Of a DNA stretch of 64,000 bases, positions 54,782 to 63,668 are shown one piece after another. The number at the start of each line of letters is the position of its first letter. The stretch's first letter is position 1. This stretch comes from Halofilum ochraceum (GTDB taxonomy: Bacteria; Pseudomonadota; Gammaproteobacteria; XJ16; Halofilaceae): contig NZ_LVEG02000004.1 in assembly GCF_001614315.2 (NCBI RefSeq), positions 372,001-436,000 of the forward strand. Direction: 5' to 3'. The position numbers were made by a program, and so were the translations under genes. Under the pieces are notes generated by a model. That model had not been told where the DNA came from. It saw nothing but the letters and a program-made list of their open reading frames with translations, and did not search any database.

Positions 54782-55786
54782 ATGGAATACCGGAGTATTG
54801 CCGAACTCAACGATCGAGTCGTGGACTGGATCGGTGTATTACCGCGGGATCTTGATCTGATCGTAGGGATCCCGCGCAGTGGCATGCTGCCGGCGAACCT
54901 GCTCGCGCTGCATCTCCATTTGCCGTTCACCGATGTGGAGGGCTTGTGTTCCGGGCGGATCATGGCCTCCGGCCAGCGCGGCGTACCGTACCCGGATCCA
55001 GAACGGCCACTCAATGTGCTGGTCGTGGATGACAGTGTCTGTTCCGGCATATCCATGGACCGCGTGCGTGCTACGGTGACCAACGCCGGCTTACCGCACC
55101 GGATTCGTTACGGCGCCGTGTTCGTGACCCCGGAGGCGGTCCGTGAGGGCAAGGTCGAACTGTTCGCCGAGGCGGTACCGATGCCACGGGCGTTCGAGTG
55201 GAATATCCTTCATACACGGCAACTGGACCGGTTCTGTATCGATTTCGACACGGTGATCCTTGGAGGTCCGGCGGATACCGGAGCAGATTCCACTGTCGGC
55301 GACAACGCCTTCCGGGCGTACGTCGAACCCTGGTTTCTGCCACGGCACCGGGTCGGCTGGCTTGTGACCCGCCAACCCGATACAAGGCGTGAGGAAGCCT
55401 TGGCCTGGCTTGCACGGCAGGGCGTCGAGTGCGAGGAATTGATCATGCCGATGGGGCCGAGGGACCTCCGGTCCCCAGTGGCTTTCAAGGCGCGCATCTA
55501 CCGTGAGACCGGCGCAGAGCTGTTCATTGAGGGTGATCCGGATCATGCTTCGGCGATCGCCGAGCAGACCGGTAAGCCGGTGTTCTGTTTCGCGACCCGC
55601 GCGATGATCTATCCGGGTGACTTCCCGAGGTACCGGCATATTCCGGTGCGCGCGCCACACCGTATCGAACTGGCGTTCAAATGGCTTGTCAGGCTGCCGC
55701 TGCGGGTCGTTAATCGGCTCTACCGTCGGTTCGCAAGAGAGCCTGATTGTGCCACGACCGTTGATCCGAAAAGACCGGCGAACTGA
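54782..55786 (+). CDS. Phosphoribosyltransferase fused to a HAD-like phosphatase domain
   Basis: 334 residues. Residues 1-140 form a type I PRTase fold: IVGIPRSGMLPANLLA and the PRPP loop VLVVDDSVCSGISM at residues 79-92. Residues 150-290 look like a HAD hydrolase: FCIDFD (D154, D156 as motif I), VGWLVTRQ (T196, motif II), K236 in VAFKARIY (motif III) and FIEGDPD (E250, D252, motif IV). Residues 295-320 are basic and amphipathic. Known work on ribofuranose in bacterial polysaccharides describes transfer of phosphoribose from PRPP followed by dephosphorylation; this fused pair in a polysaccharide locus fits that route, but the link is inference. Confidence 0.75.
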   Translation: MEYRSIAELNDRVVDWIGVLPRDLDLIVGIPRSGMLPANLLALHLHLPFTDVEGLCSGRIMASGQRGVPYPDPERPLNVLVVDDSVCSGISMDRVRATVTNAGLPHRIRYGAVFVTPEAVREGKVELFAEAVPMPRAFEWNILHTRQLDRFCIDFDTVILGGPADTGADSTVGDNAFRAYVEPWFLPRHRVGWLVTRQPDTRREEALAWLARQGVECEELIMPMGPRDLRSPVAFKARIYRETGAELFIEGDPDHASAIAEQTGKPVFCFATRAMIYPGDFPRYRHIPVRAPHRIELAFKWLVRLPLRVVNRLYRRFAREPDCATTVDPKRPAN

Positions 55787-56064
55787 GCCTCGCCGGCAGT
55801 CGGTTGTTGCCGTAAAGCAGACGACGCCCGGCTTGTGCGTATTGAATTGCCGGTCTGAATCAGTAGACCGACATGCGGTATCGAGGTGCTGATCTGACGA
55901 AGCGCGGAAGTCGCTGATGCCGAGCGCCCGAGCCCGCGCTTCTGCCACAGCTCACGGTCCGGGAGCAGGTCCGCGAACGCGCCGGATCCATTGAACCGGG
56001 CGCGGTGTCCCCGCGTCGGGCAAACCCCTCCAACCGGCTGGCGCGGGCCGTTGGTCGTCGCCGA
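55787..56064. other. Intergenic region between convergent genes
   Basis: No gene. A small inverted repeat GGTCT-N8-AGACC is at about 55852-55869. No T-run follows it. Confidence 0.4.
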
Positions 56065-57084
56065 TCATGCCTGCAACTCGTCCTCATGTTGCAGCTGCCT
56101 GCGGAGTCGATCGAAACGCCGGTACCAGTCGGCTCGCAGGTTCTCTGCAGTGCCGCTGACCTTGCCTTTCAACTCCTCGCGCCGCTCCAGCACCTCGTTG
56201 ACGCCCTTGCGAATACTCGCCGCATTTGGAGCGACGTACACCATCGTTTTGCCAAAGTAAGACCGCAATGCATGGGTATCGGAAAGAATCAGTGGCTTAC
56301 CGAGCGAGAGAGCTTCGTAGGCGCCGCAGGTAAGGACGTTTTCCCCTGTGGTCAGCACCATGACGGCGTCGACATTGTCCATAAGGTCGACGTAGTCCTG
56401 TTCGTTGATAAAACCGGTTAGCACGATACCCTGCGAGCCCAGCTCTTCGACCCGGTAGGCCCATGGCGTGCCTCGATAGTCACCCGTGAAGTAGGCCGTG
56501 ACATCAGTCGAGATGGCGAACGCCTCCACCAATTCCTCGATGGGTTCATCGTCCGCGTAGCTGGTGATGCACATTATGGTGCGCCCGCGCGGCTCACCGA
56601 GGCAGTCTGGGCGGCGCCGCGGCCGCGACGGTTGCAGTTGCGGAATCCGGTCCTGCAGGACGTATGCATGCCCGCCCCAATCGTGAACGACTTCCGCGAG
56701 GCCTTTGTTGGTCACGATCGTCAGATCGGCGTTGCGAACCGTCCAGCGACTGAGGGCATGGTACAGCCGCCACCTGATAGCAGGGGACGATAGTGTCTCG
56801 AGCATGAAGTTGGAATGCCGGTCGACGACCAGCGTGTAGCCCATCACCTTGCGCAGCATGCACAGAAGGCCAGTCAGTGCGATCGACGGGTTCTGACAGA
56901 AAACAAGGCGACTGCGTCTGCGCAGAATAAAAACCGCCGTGCGGGCGCTGAGCAACAGGTACCGCACCAGCGTCGGTGCTTCTCTTTCGAAACATGCATA
57001 CTCCGCATCGAAGGCATCCGCGAGTTCGCGGGATCGACGATGATTCTCCCAGGTGATCCAGTGAGCGTTCGCATTGTTGGACAT
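56065..57084 (-). CDS. Glycosyltransferase, GT-B fold
   Basis: 339 residues from ATG 57084; a longer frame to 57234 overlaps manC. The N-terminal part (WITWENHRRSRELADAFDAE, LVFCQNPSIALTGLLCMLRK, TLVVDRHSNFML) and C-terminal part (VLTGFINEQDYVDLMDNVDAVMVLTTGENVLTCGAYEALSLGKPLILSD) give the GT-B outline with the Glu-containing donor site. It is 49 bases downstream of the point where manC ends on the same strand, overlapping none of it in this start choice. Cytoplasmic sugar transfer; GDP-mannose from ManC is a plausible donor. Confidence 0.75.
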   Translation of the reverse strand: MSNNANAHWITWENHRRSRELADAFDAEYACFEREAPTLVRYLLLSARTAVFILRRRSRLVFCQNPSIALTGLLCMLRKVMGYTLVVDRHSNFMLETLSSPAIRWRLYHALSRWTVRNADLTIVTNKGLAEVVHDWGGHAYVLQDRIPQLQPSRPRRRPDCLGEPRGRTIMCITSYADDEPIEELVEAFAISTDVTAYFTGDYRGTPWAYRVEELGSQGIVLTGFINEQDYVDLMDNVDAVMVLTTGENVLTCGAYEALSLGKPLILSDTHALRSYFGKTMVYVAPNAASIRKGVNEVLERREELKGKVSGTAENLRADWYRRFDRLRRQLQHEDELQA

Positions 57085-57133
57085 TGTTGATATTCCCTGT
57101 CTGCATTCTGGCATTGGCCCGCACGATGTAGCG

Positions 57134-58594
57134 TCAGTCGCGTTCCACGCCCGCCGTCTCCTCGGAAATCGAGGCTGTCTCCATGGATGCGACCCGTCCA
57201 TACCAGTCATTAAACCGTACGATATCGTCCTCACCGAGATAGGATCCGGATTGGACTTCGATCAATTCCAGCGGTATATGACCCGGATTCTCCAGCGCGT
57301 GGATTTGCCCCAGAGGAATGAATGTCGATTGGTTTTCGGACACTAGGCAGACATCGTCACCGCTCGTCACACGAGCGGTGCCCCGTACGACCACCCAGTG
57401 TTCGGCACGGTGGTGGTGCATCTGCAGTGATAATCGCGCACCCGGGCGCACGATTATGCGCTTCACCTGGAAGCGATCGCCGCGGTCGACGCAGTCGTAA
57501 CTGCCCCAGGGTCTGATAACCTGGCGATGGTCCACGTGCTCCGTGCGGCCATCGGCTTGAAGCCGGTCAACGATCTTGCGGATGTCCTGGGCTCGTTCTT
57601 TGTGGGCTATCAGCACGGCGTCGCAGGTCTCGATGACCACCAAATCCTCGACACCGAGCGTCGCCACGAGCCGATGATCCGAGTGGATGAGCGAATCACG
57701 GGTATCAAGCGCAATTACGTCGCCATTGCACACGTTGCCCGCCGCATCTCGCTCTGATACCCCCGCGAGTGCTGACCATGAACCGATGTCACTCCAGCCG
57801 GCATCCAGCGGCACCATCGCTGCTCGTCCGGTTTTCTCCATGACCGCGTGATCGATCGAGATCGCACGACAACGCGTGAACGGTTCACGTGCCACGCGCA
57901 GGAAATCCAGGTCCCGTGCCCCCGATGCTAGCGCCTCGCGGCACAGTGACAGGATCGTCGGCTCACTCGCGCCCAGCTCATCGATATAGGACGAGGCGCG
58001 GAAAAGGAACATTCCACTGTTCCAGTAATGCACGCCGCTACCAAGGTAACGCTCGGCGGCTTCCCGCTGCGGCTTTTCGATAAACTGCTTGATGATGTAA
58101 CCGGCGTCGCCTACCGGCACGCCACGCTCGATATAGCCGTAGCCGGTTTCCGGTTCGGTGGGTGACACGCCGAACGTGACCAGATAGCCCGCCTCCGCGA
58201 GGGCTCGCGCTGCGGCCACCTGGGCATGAAACGTCGATGTGTCCTGGATGACGTGATCGGCGGATAGCACCAGCAGCAGAGGATCCTCACCATTTGCAGT
58301 CGCATGCAACGCAGCCAGGGCAATCGCGGGTGCGGTATTTCGTGCCAGTGGCTCGAGCAGGATTGCAGCCGCGGTGGCATCGATCTCACGCAGTTGTTCC
58401 GCGATCATGAAGCGATGCTGCTCGTTGCAGAGCACGATCGGCGGCCTGCTGGTCAGGCCTTCGAGTCGCGTGAGCGTTGCCTGAAGCATCGTTTCTTTGC
58501 CGACGAGCGGCAGAAACTGCTTGGGCTTGAGCTGGCGCGAAAGAGGCCAGAGCCGAGCGCCGTTTCCGCCAGCGAGAATAACTGGAAGTACCAT
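57134..58594 (-). CDS. manC: Mannose-1-phosphate guanylyltransferase / mannose-6-phosphate isomerase
   Basis: 486 residues from ATG 58594 (GGGAG upstream); a frame to 58657 adds unrelated residues. Nucleotidyltransferase motif VILAGGNGARLWPLSRQLKPKQF and the FIEKP active-site segment are clear. The C-terminal cupin isomerase domain has RPWGSYDCVDRGDRFQVKRI and HHHRAEHWVVVRGTARV. The enzyme makes GDP-mannose for mannose-containing exopolysaccharide. It precedes the GT gene on the minus strand. Confidence 0.92.
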   Translation of the reverse strand: MVLPVILAGGNGARLWPLSRQLKPKQFLPLVGKETMLQATLTRLEGLTSRPPIVLCNEQHRFMIAEQLREIDATAAAILLEPLARNTAPAIALAALHATANGEDPLLLVLSADHVIQDTSTFHAQVAAARALAEAGYLVTFGVSPTEPETGYGYIERGVPVGDAGYIIKQFIEKPQREAAERYLGSGVHYWNSGMFLFRASSYIDELGASEPTILSLCREALASGARDLDFLRVAREPFTRCRAISIDHAVMEKTGRAAMVPLDAGWSDIGSWSALAGVSERDAAGNVCNGDVIALDTRDSLIHSDHRLVATLGVEDLVVIETCDAVLIAHKERAQDIRKIVDRLQADGRTEHVDHRQVIRPWGSYDCVDRGDRFQVKRIIVRPGARLSLQMHHHRAEHWVVVRGTARVTSGDDVCLVSENQSTFIPLGQIHALENPGHIPLELIEVQSGSYLGEDDIVRFNDWYGRVASMETASISEETAGVERD

Positions 58595-59668
58595 CAGAGC
58601 ACTCTCCCTTTTTCCGGCACCCTGCCGCGGTCGGTGCCACGCGCATGCGGGGCGCATGCCGCTGGACGGTGGGCCCGGAACGGGGGTGATGAACGTGTCG
58701 CCTGGAGTCGATATGGCGCGGTGTTCGGGCGAAACGGTGGATTATTGTGTCGCGGTGAGCATGTACCGCGAGTGATGGACCTGAAGAAATGACAGGAGGT
58801 CGTTCCGGAACGGGTAAAAGCCGAGTCCCGCTCCACTAGAGCTCCTGGTTCGAAGTCGGCAGCCGGGCGCTTGAGGCCCCGGCATCGAAACTCTCCCATC
58901 CCGCACGCTCCCTCTCGTGACATCCCCATCAGTACGGGGGCACTCAACAGGGGCGTTGCCGCGAGCCTGCCCGCGGGTCGGCGGCCCCTCAATGGAGCGT
59001 AGTTTCATTTCAGCGCGTGGGTGCAACTTTTTGCGCGCAATTCCAAAAGAATTCGAATCCACGCGCTTACTGGGTGAAGGGTTATTCCATGCGGCCGGTT
59101 TCCTGTCCGCCGCGATCGTCACGCAGCGTGGGCCGCCGGGTCCCCGGGCGTACCCGCGGACAAGCCATAACAGGCGAGGAAGCGGGCGGTGGTGACGGGA
59201 AGTCGGAGGCACCCAGGGTAATGAAGAGCCCCGCAACGCGGGTCGAGCGAAAGCGTGCCGGCCGGAGATATCGCGCGGGGGCGACACGGCCCTGCATAGA
59301 GAGTAGTGATGTCCGTGACCACGAGCGGCAACGGAGAACACGAACTTCGGTCTGACCGGCGGCAAGGAACCGGCTTACTCCCCGAGTCGAATGGCACTTG
59401 CGATGAAGTAAGTGCTATTCAAGGTACACCCCTGATCTCTCTAGAATCGACTTTGTCCAATGTTCCGTGGGCTCCGACCATCGGCGGCGTTCGATGCCGC
59501 GGGCAAGATGGCTACGCTTGAACGAGTGTTCAATTCGCAATATCTTGCGATCATCGGGCAGTACTTGCCGCAGGGCGCAACGTGAGAGGCGCGCTGCGGG
59601 ATTGCCGCAGCGATCGGCCGTTCCTCGCACGCAACCGAGGCTACCCGGGCAAGAGAGCGAAGACTCCG
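58595..59668. other. About 1 kb without a credible gene, possible structured RNA or intron relic
   Basis: Short ORFs exist in every frame but none has family features or a good ribosome binding site. From about 59070 to 59420 the sequence is rich in small GC hairpins and GNRA-like turns: CCCGC-AAC-GCGGG at 59230-59242, GC-GAAA-GC at 59247-59254, and GCACTT-N10-AAGTGC at 59394-59415. The style resembles 5' domains of group II introns, but I cannot identify a domain V or reverse transcriptase. See findings. Confidence 0.35.
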
Positions 59669-61261
59669 ATGGACTATGATGCAGTGGTGATCGGTGCCGG
59701 CCACAACGGCCTGACCTGCGCTTGCTATCTGGCTCGGGCCGGGCTGTATGTCCGCGTGCTCGAGAGTCACGACATCGTTGGCGGTGCGGCCGTGACCGAG
59801 GAATTCCATCCCGGCTTTCGCAATTCCACTGCCAGCTACACGGTCAGCCTGCTCAGCCCACGCGTGATCGAGGAGCTGCATCTGCACGAGCACGGGCTGC
59901 GGATCCTCGAGCGGCCCGTGGGCAATTTCCTGCCACTGGCGGACGGCGACTGTCTCTTGGCGGGTGGCGAGGCCGACACCGAGGCGCAATTCGCGCGGTT
60001 CTCCGAACGCGATGCGCGCAATCTCGTCGGCTACGAGGCCATGCTCAATCGCGTGGCGCGCGTGCTGCGCGAGATCACGACCATGACGCCGCCCAACGCC
60101 GGGGGCGGGCTGGCCGACCTGTGGCAGGCGCTGCGCCTCGCGCGGCGTCTGAACAAGCTCGACCTCGCCGCGCAGCGCGATGTGGTAGACCTGTTCACAC
60201 GCTCGGCCGCGGAGATCCTCGACCAGTGGTTCGAGTCGGAGCCGGTCAAGGCGTTATTCGGCTTCGATGCCGTGATCGGCAATTTCGCCTCCCCCTATAC
60301 CCCCGGTTCGGCGTATGTGCTGCTGCACCATGTCTTCGGCGAGGTGAACGGCAAGCCAGGGGCCTGGGGCCATGCGGTCGGCGGCATGGGCGCGATCACG
60401 CAGGCGCTGGCGCGCGAGGCCGAATCGCTCGGCGTCGAGATTACGACCAAGGCCCGCGTGACCCGGGTCCTCGCGCGCGATGGCACCGCCAGCGGGGTCG
60501 AGCTCGCGAACGGCGAGACCGTCACCGCCCGGCGCGTGGTCGCCAACGTCACGCCGCATCATCTGTTCCAAGATCTGGTCGACGAAGTGGAACTGCCGGA
60601 GGATTTCCGCGCGCGGGTCCAGCGCAGTCAGTACGGCTCGGCCACGCTGCGCATGAACGTCGCGTTGTCCGAACTGCCCCGCTTCACCGCACGACCGGAA
60701 CCCGGGCCGCACCTGTCCGCCGGGATCGTGATCGCGCCCTCGCTCGATTACATGGATCGCGCCTGGCTGGATGCGCGTGAACACGGGATCTCGCGCGAGC
60801 CGGTGGTCGAGATGCTCATCCCCTCGACCCTCGACGACAGCCTGGCGCCCCCCGGCCGGCATGTCGCCAGCCTGTTCTGCCAGCACTTCAGCCCGGAGCC
60901 GCCGGGCGGCGAGAGCTGGGACGAGCTGCGCACGCAGGCCGCGCAAACCGCGATCGACGCCGTCGAGCGCCAGGCGCCCGGTTTCCGCGCGAGCATCGTG
61001 GGCGAACAGGTGTTCACGCCACTGGATCTGGAGCGGCGCTTCGGCCTCACCCGCGGCGACATCTTCCACGGGCGCCTGAGCCTCGATCAGTTGTTCTCGG
61101 CGCGCCCGGTACTCGGCCACGGCGATTACCGCATGCCGCTGAGCGGCCTGTACCTCTGCGGCGCCGGCGCGCATCCGGGCGGCGGTGTGACCGGCCTGCC
61201 GGGGCGCAATGCGGCGCGCGAGATCCTCAAGGATGCCGGGCGCCGTCCGCGGCCGCACTGA
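59669..61261 (+). CDS. FAD-dependent oxidoreductase, phytoene-desaturase-like (PYROXD2 type)
   Basis: 530 residues from ATG 59669 (the open frame begins at 59582 but the dinucleotide-binding motif starts right after this ATG). DAVVIGAGHNGLTCACYLARAG is the Rossmann FAD motif, followed by VLESHDIVGGAAVTEEF. The C-terminal FAD motif is SGLYLCGAGAHPGGGVTGLPG. The family oxidises or isomerises hydrophobic substrates; carotenoid genes are absent nearby, so a carotenoid role is not supported. The substrate is unknown. Confidence 0.85.
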   Translation: MDYDAVVIGAGHNGLTCACYLARAGLYVRVLESHDIVGGAAVTEEFHPGFRNSTASYTVSLLSPRVIEELHLHEHGLRILERPVGNFLPLADGDCLLAGGEADTEAQFARFSERDARNLVGYEAMLNRVARVLREITTMTPPNAGGGLADLWQALRLARRLNKLDLAAQRDVVDLFTRSAAEILDQWFESEPVKALFGFDAVIGNFASPYTPGSAYVLLHHVFGEVNGKPGAWGHAVGGMGAITQALAREAESLGVEITTKARVTRVLARDGTASGVELANGETVTARRVVANVTPHHLFQDLVDEVELPEDFRARVQRSQYGSATLRMNVALSELPRFTARPEPGPHLSAGIVIAPSLDYMDRAWLDAREHGISREPVVEMLIPSTLDDSLAPPGRHVASLFCQHFSPEPPGGESWDELRTQAAQTAIDAVERQAPGFRASIVGEQVFTPLDLERRFGLTRGDIFHGRLSLDQLFSARPVLGHGDYRMPLSGLYLCGAGAHPGGGVTGLPGRNAAREILKDAGRRPRPH

Positions 61262-61305
61262 ATGCGCTTTGCCAGCGAAACCCACCGACGGGAGTATCGG
61301 ATTCA

Positions 61306-62073
61306 ATGACCTGCATTGCATTCACACGCAGCGTGCCGCAGTCGCTCGCGCAGGCGGAGTTGACGCATCTGGAGCGAACGCCGATCGATCCGGTTCGCGC
61401 CCGGCAGCAGCACGATCAATACCGGAGCGTGATCGAGTCGCTCGGCTGCAGTCTGCGCGAACTGCCTGCCACGCCGGAGTTGGCGGACTCGGTGTTCGTT
61501 GAGGATACCGCGGTCGTGCTCGACGAGATCGCCATCATCACGCGCCCGGGTGCCGAATCCCGTCGCCCGGAGACCGCGTCCGTGGCCGAGGCCCTCGGCC
61601 CATTCCGCTCGCTCGCGTTCATCGAAGCGCCGGGGATCATGGATGGCGGTGATGTCTTGTGCCTGGGGCAACGGATCTACATTGGCCGGACGCCGCGCAC
61701 CAACATCGAAGGCATTGAGCAGTTCCGGGCGATCGTCGAGCCGCTGGGCTACGCCGTGTACAGCTTGCCCGTCACCGGCTGCCTGCATCTCAAGTCCGCC
61801 GTCACGGCACTGGACGCCGCCACGCTGTTGCTCAACCCGGAATGGATCGATCGCACCGCGTTCGCGGACTACCGCTGCATCGAGGTGGATCCACAGGAAC
61901 CATTCGCGGCCAATGCGCTGTGGATCGACGACCAGGTACTCTTGCCGGCCGCGGCGCCGCGCACGCGCGAGCGCGTCGAGCAGGCCGGCCTGCGTGTGAT
62001 CCCGGTCGATGCGGACGAACTGGCGAAGGCGGAAGGCGGTCTGACCTGCTGCAGCCTGCTCGTGCGCGATTGA
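61306..62073 (+). CDS. Dimethylarginine dimethylaminohydrolase-type hydrolase
   Basis: 255 residues, the same size as Pseudomonas DDAH. Catalytic Cys is C249 in GGLTCCSLL, catalytic His about H161 in CLHLKSAV, and the acidic residue lies in MDGGDVLCLG. VEDTAVVLDEIAIITRPG is a family segment. DDAH splits N-omega methylated arginines into citrulline and methylamines. It stands opposite a polar amino-acid ABC importer, which suggests use of arginine derivatives as nutrient. The FAD oxidoreductase ends 44 bases before it. Confidence 0.87.
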   Translation: MTCIAFTRSVPQSLAQAELTHLERTPIDPVRARQQHDQYRSVIESLGCSLRELPATPELADSVFVEDTAVVLDEIAIITRPGAESRRPETASVAEALGPFRSLAFIEAPGIMDGGDVLCLGQRIYIGRTPRTNIEGIEQFRAIVEPLGYAVYSLPVTGCLHLKSAVTALDAATLLLNPEWIDRTAFADYRCIEVDPQEPFAANALWIDDQVLLPAAAPRTRERVEQAGLRVIPVDADELAKAEGGLTCCSLLVRD

Positions 62074-62157
62074 GGTCGCCGCTGGATTCCCCGCCGCCAG
62101 CCTGTCGGGCATCCGAGCGGATTTCCCCACGCGGGCGCGTAGCCCCGGTCCCTGTCG

Positions 62158-62874
62158 CTAGCGGGCGGTTCCACCCGCTGGCCGAACACCGGGGAAATTC
62201 CGTTCGACCGCGCGCATGCCGAGCGTGAGTACCATGGTCATCGCGATGTAGATGCCGGCGATCAGCAGCAGGGGTTCGTAGACCAGGAAGGTCTCGTCGC
62301 GAACGATGTTGGCTGCCTGAAGCAGGTCCATCACGGCGATGGTGGAGACCAGCGGCACCGACTTCAGCAACAGGATGATCTCACCCGTCAGCGTGGGCAG
62401 GCAGATCTGGATGGCGTGCGGCAGCCAGATGCGGTAGAGGATCTTGAAGCGTGACATGCCGAACGCGCGCGCGGCCTCGAGTTCGCCGCGCGGGACGCTC
62501 AACATCGCGCCCCGGATGACCTCGCCCGCGTAGGCACCGACGCTCACCGTGAACGTGAGGATGCCGTAGAAGAACGGGTCGCGCAGGATCGGCCAGATCC
62601 ACATCTCGCGGATGCCCTCGATCTGCGGCAGCAGTCGCCCGACGCCGTCGTAGAAAAAGAACAACTGCAGCAGCAGCGGCGTGCCCCGTACGACCGTGGT
62701 GATGCCGCGCGCCAGCCAGGCCAGTGGGCGCGGCCCGGTGATCTGCGACAGCGCCAGCGCGATCGCCAGCGCGAAGCCGAGGATGCCGGAGACCACCAGC
62801 AGGATCATCGTATTGATGAAGCCTTCCCACAGATATTCGAGGTAAACCGGGTTGGTGAGCCAGGAGTAGTCCAT
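62158..62874 (-). CDS. Polar amino-acid ABC transporter permease, HisM type
   Basis: 238 residues with about five membrane segments (NTMILLVVSGILGFALAIALAL near the start). The permease loop EAARAFGMSRFKILYRIWLPHA is the EAA motif that contacts the ATPase. It is the second permease of the pair, 9 bases after the HisQ-type gene. The ATPase gene is not in the window. The partner DDAH gene lies convergent. Confidence 0.88.
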   Translation of the reverse strand: MDYSWLTNPVYLEYLWEGFINTMILLVVSGILGFALAIALALSQITGPRPLAWLARGITTVVRGTPLLLQLFFFYDGVGRLLPQIEGIREMWIWPILRDPFFYGILTFTVSVGAYAGEVIRGAMLSVPRGELEAARAFGMSRFKILYRIWLPHAIQICLPTLTGEIILLLKSVPLVSTIAVMDLLQAANIVRDETFLVYEPLLLIAGIYIAMTMVLTLGMRAVERNFPGVRPAGGTAR

Positions 62875-62883
62875 GGTTCCCCC

Positions 62884-63588
62884 TCAGACGCCCGGTTGCC
62901 CGCGGCGCACGCGCCGCTCGATCCGGTTGAAGAAGACGTTCGACGTCATCGTCATGAGCAGGTAGATCACCCCCGCGGCGGCGTAGAAAATGAAATAGGA
63001 GCGCGTGCTCGCCGCGGCCTGCTGGGTAGTGAAGAACAGCTCCTGGAAACCGACCACGCTGACCAGCGCCGTGTCCTTGACCAGGATGAGCCAGATGTTG
63101 GACATGCCACCGAGGGCGTTGGGCAGCATCTCCGGAAGGACGATCCTGCGGAAACGCTGGCGGCGGGTCATGCCGAAGGCGTCGGCCGCTTCGATATGGC
63201 CGCGCGGAATGGCGAGGATCGCGCCGCGGAAGATTTCGGTGAGATAGGCGCCCTCGACCACGGCGAGGACCGCGATCGCGGCGGCGAAACCGCTGATGTC
63301 ATACGTGCCCTCGACCTCGAGCCATTGCAGCAGGGCGTTCAGCGCCTGCTGGCCCGAATAGTAGAGGATGATGATCAACAGCAGTTCGGGTACGGCCCGC
63401 ACGATCGTCGTGTAGGCGGTCGCGAGGCCCTTCAGTGCGCGGCTGCCGCTGAGTTTCGCGGTCGCGCCGAGCAGGCCGAGCACCAGGCCGATCAGATAGG
63501 CGGCGATCGCCATCTGGATCGTCACGAGCGCGCCGTTGAGGATTGGGCCCGTCCACTCGAGCAGGCCGGAGCTACCGAAGGTTTCCAT
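62884..63588 (-). CDS. Polar amino-acid ABC transporter permease, HisQ type
   Basis: 234 residues. N-terminal segment GALVTIQMAIAAYLIGLVLGLLG, then TTIVRAVPELLLIIILYYSGQQAL, and the EAA loop EAADAFGMTRRQRFRRIVLPEM. It forms the transmembrane channel with the HisM-type partner for basic or polar amino acids. It lies 80 bases downstream of the binding-protein gene. Confidence 0.88.
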   Translation of the reverse strand: METFGSSGLLEWTGPILNGALVTIQMAIAAYLIGLVLGLLGATAKLSGSRALKGLATAYTTIVRAVPELLLIIILYYSGQQALNALLQWLEVEGTYDISGFAAAIAVLAVVEGAYLTEIFRGAILAIPRGHIEAADAFGMTRRQRFRRIVLPEMLPNALGGMSNIWLILVKDTALVSVVGFQELFFTTQQAAASTRSYFIFYAAAGVIYLLMTMTSNVFFNRIERRVRRGQPGV

Positions 63589-63668
63589 GGCGTGTCAGTC
63601 CATCCGCCGGTCCGTGGAAATCCCCGGCGGCGCCTGCGCGCCGCCGGGGCATGGGACCGCCGGGGCCG

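Noticed and set aside
58842-58862. tRNA-like T-loop string GGTTCGAAGTC
   Set aside because: No acceptor stem, anticodon arm or CCA end could be arranged around it.
58917-59521. Short ORFs between manC and the FAD oxidoreductase gene
   Set aside because: No ribosome binding site, family signature or coherent composition; they overlap each other in different frames.
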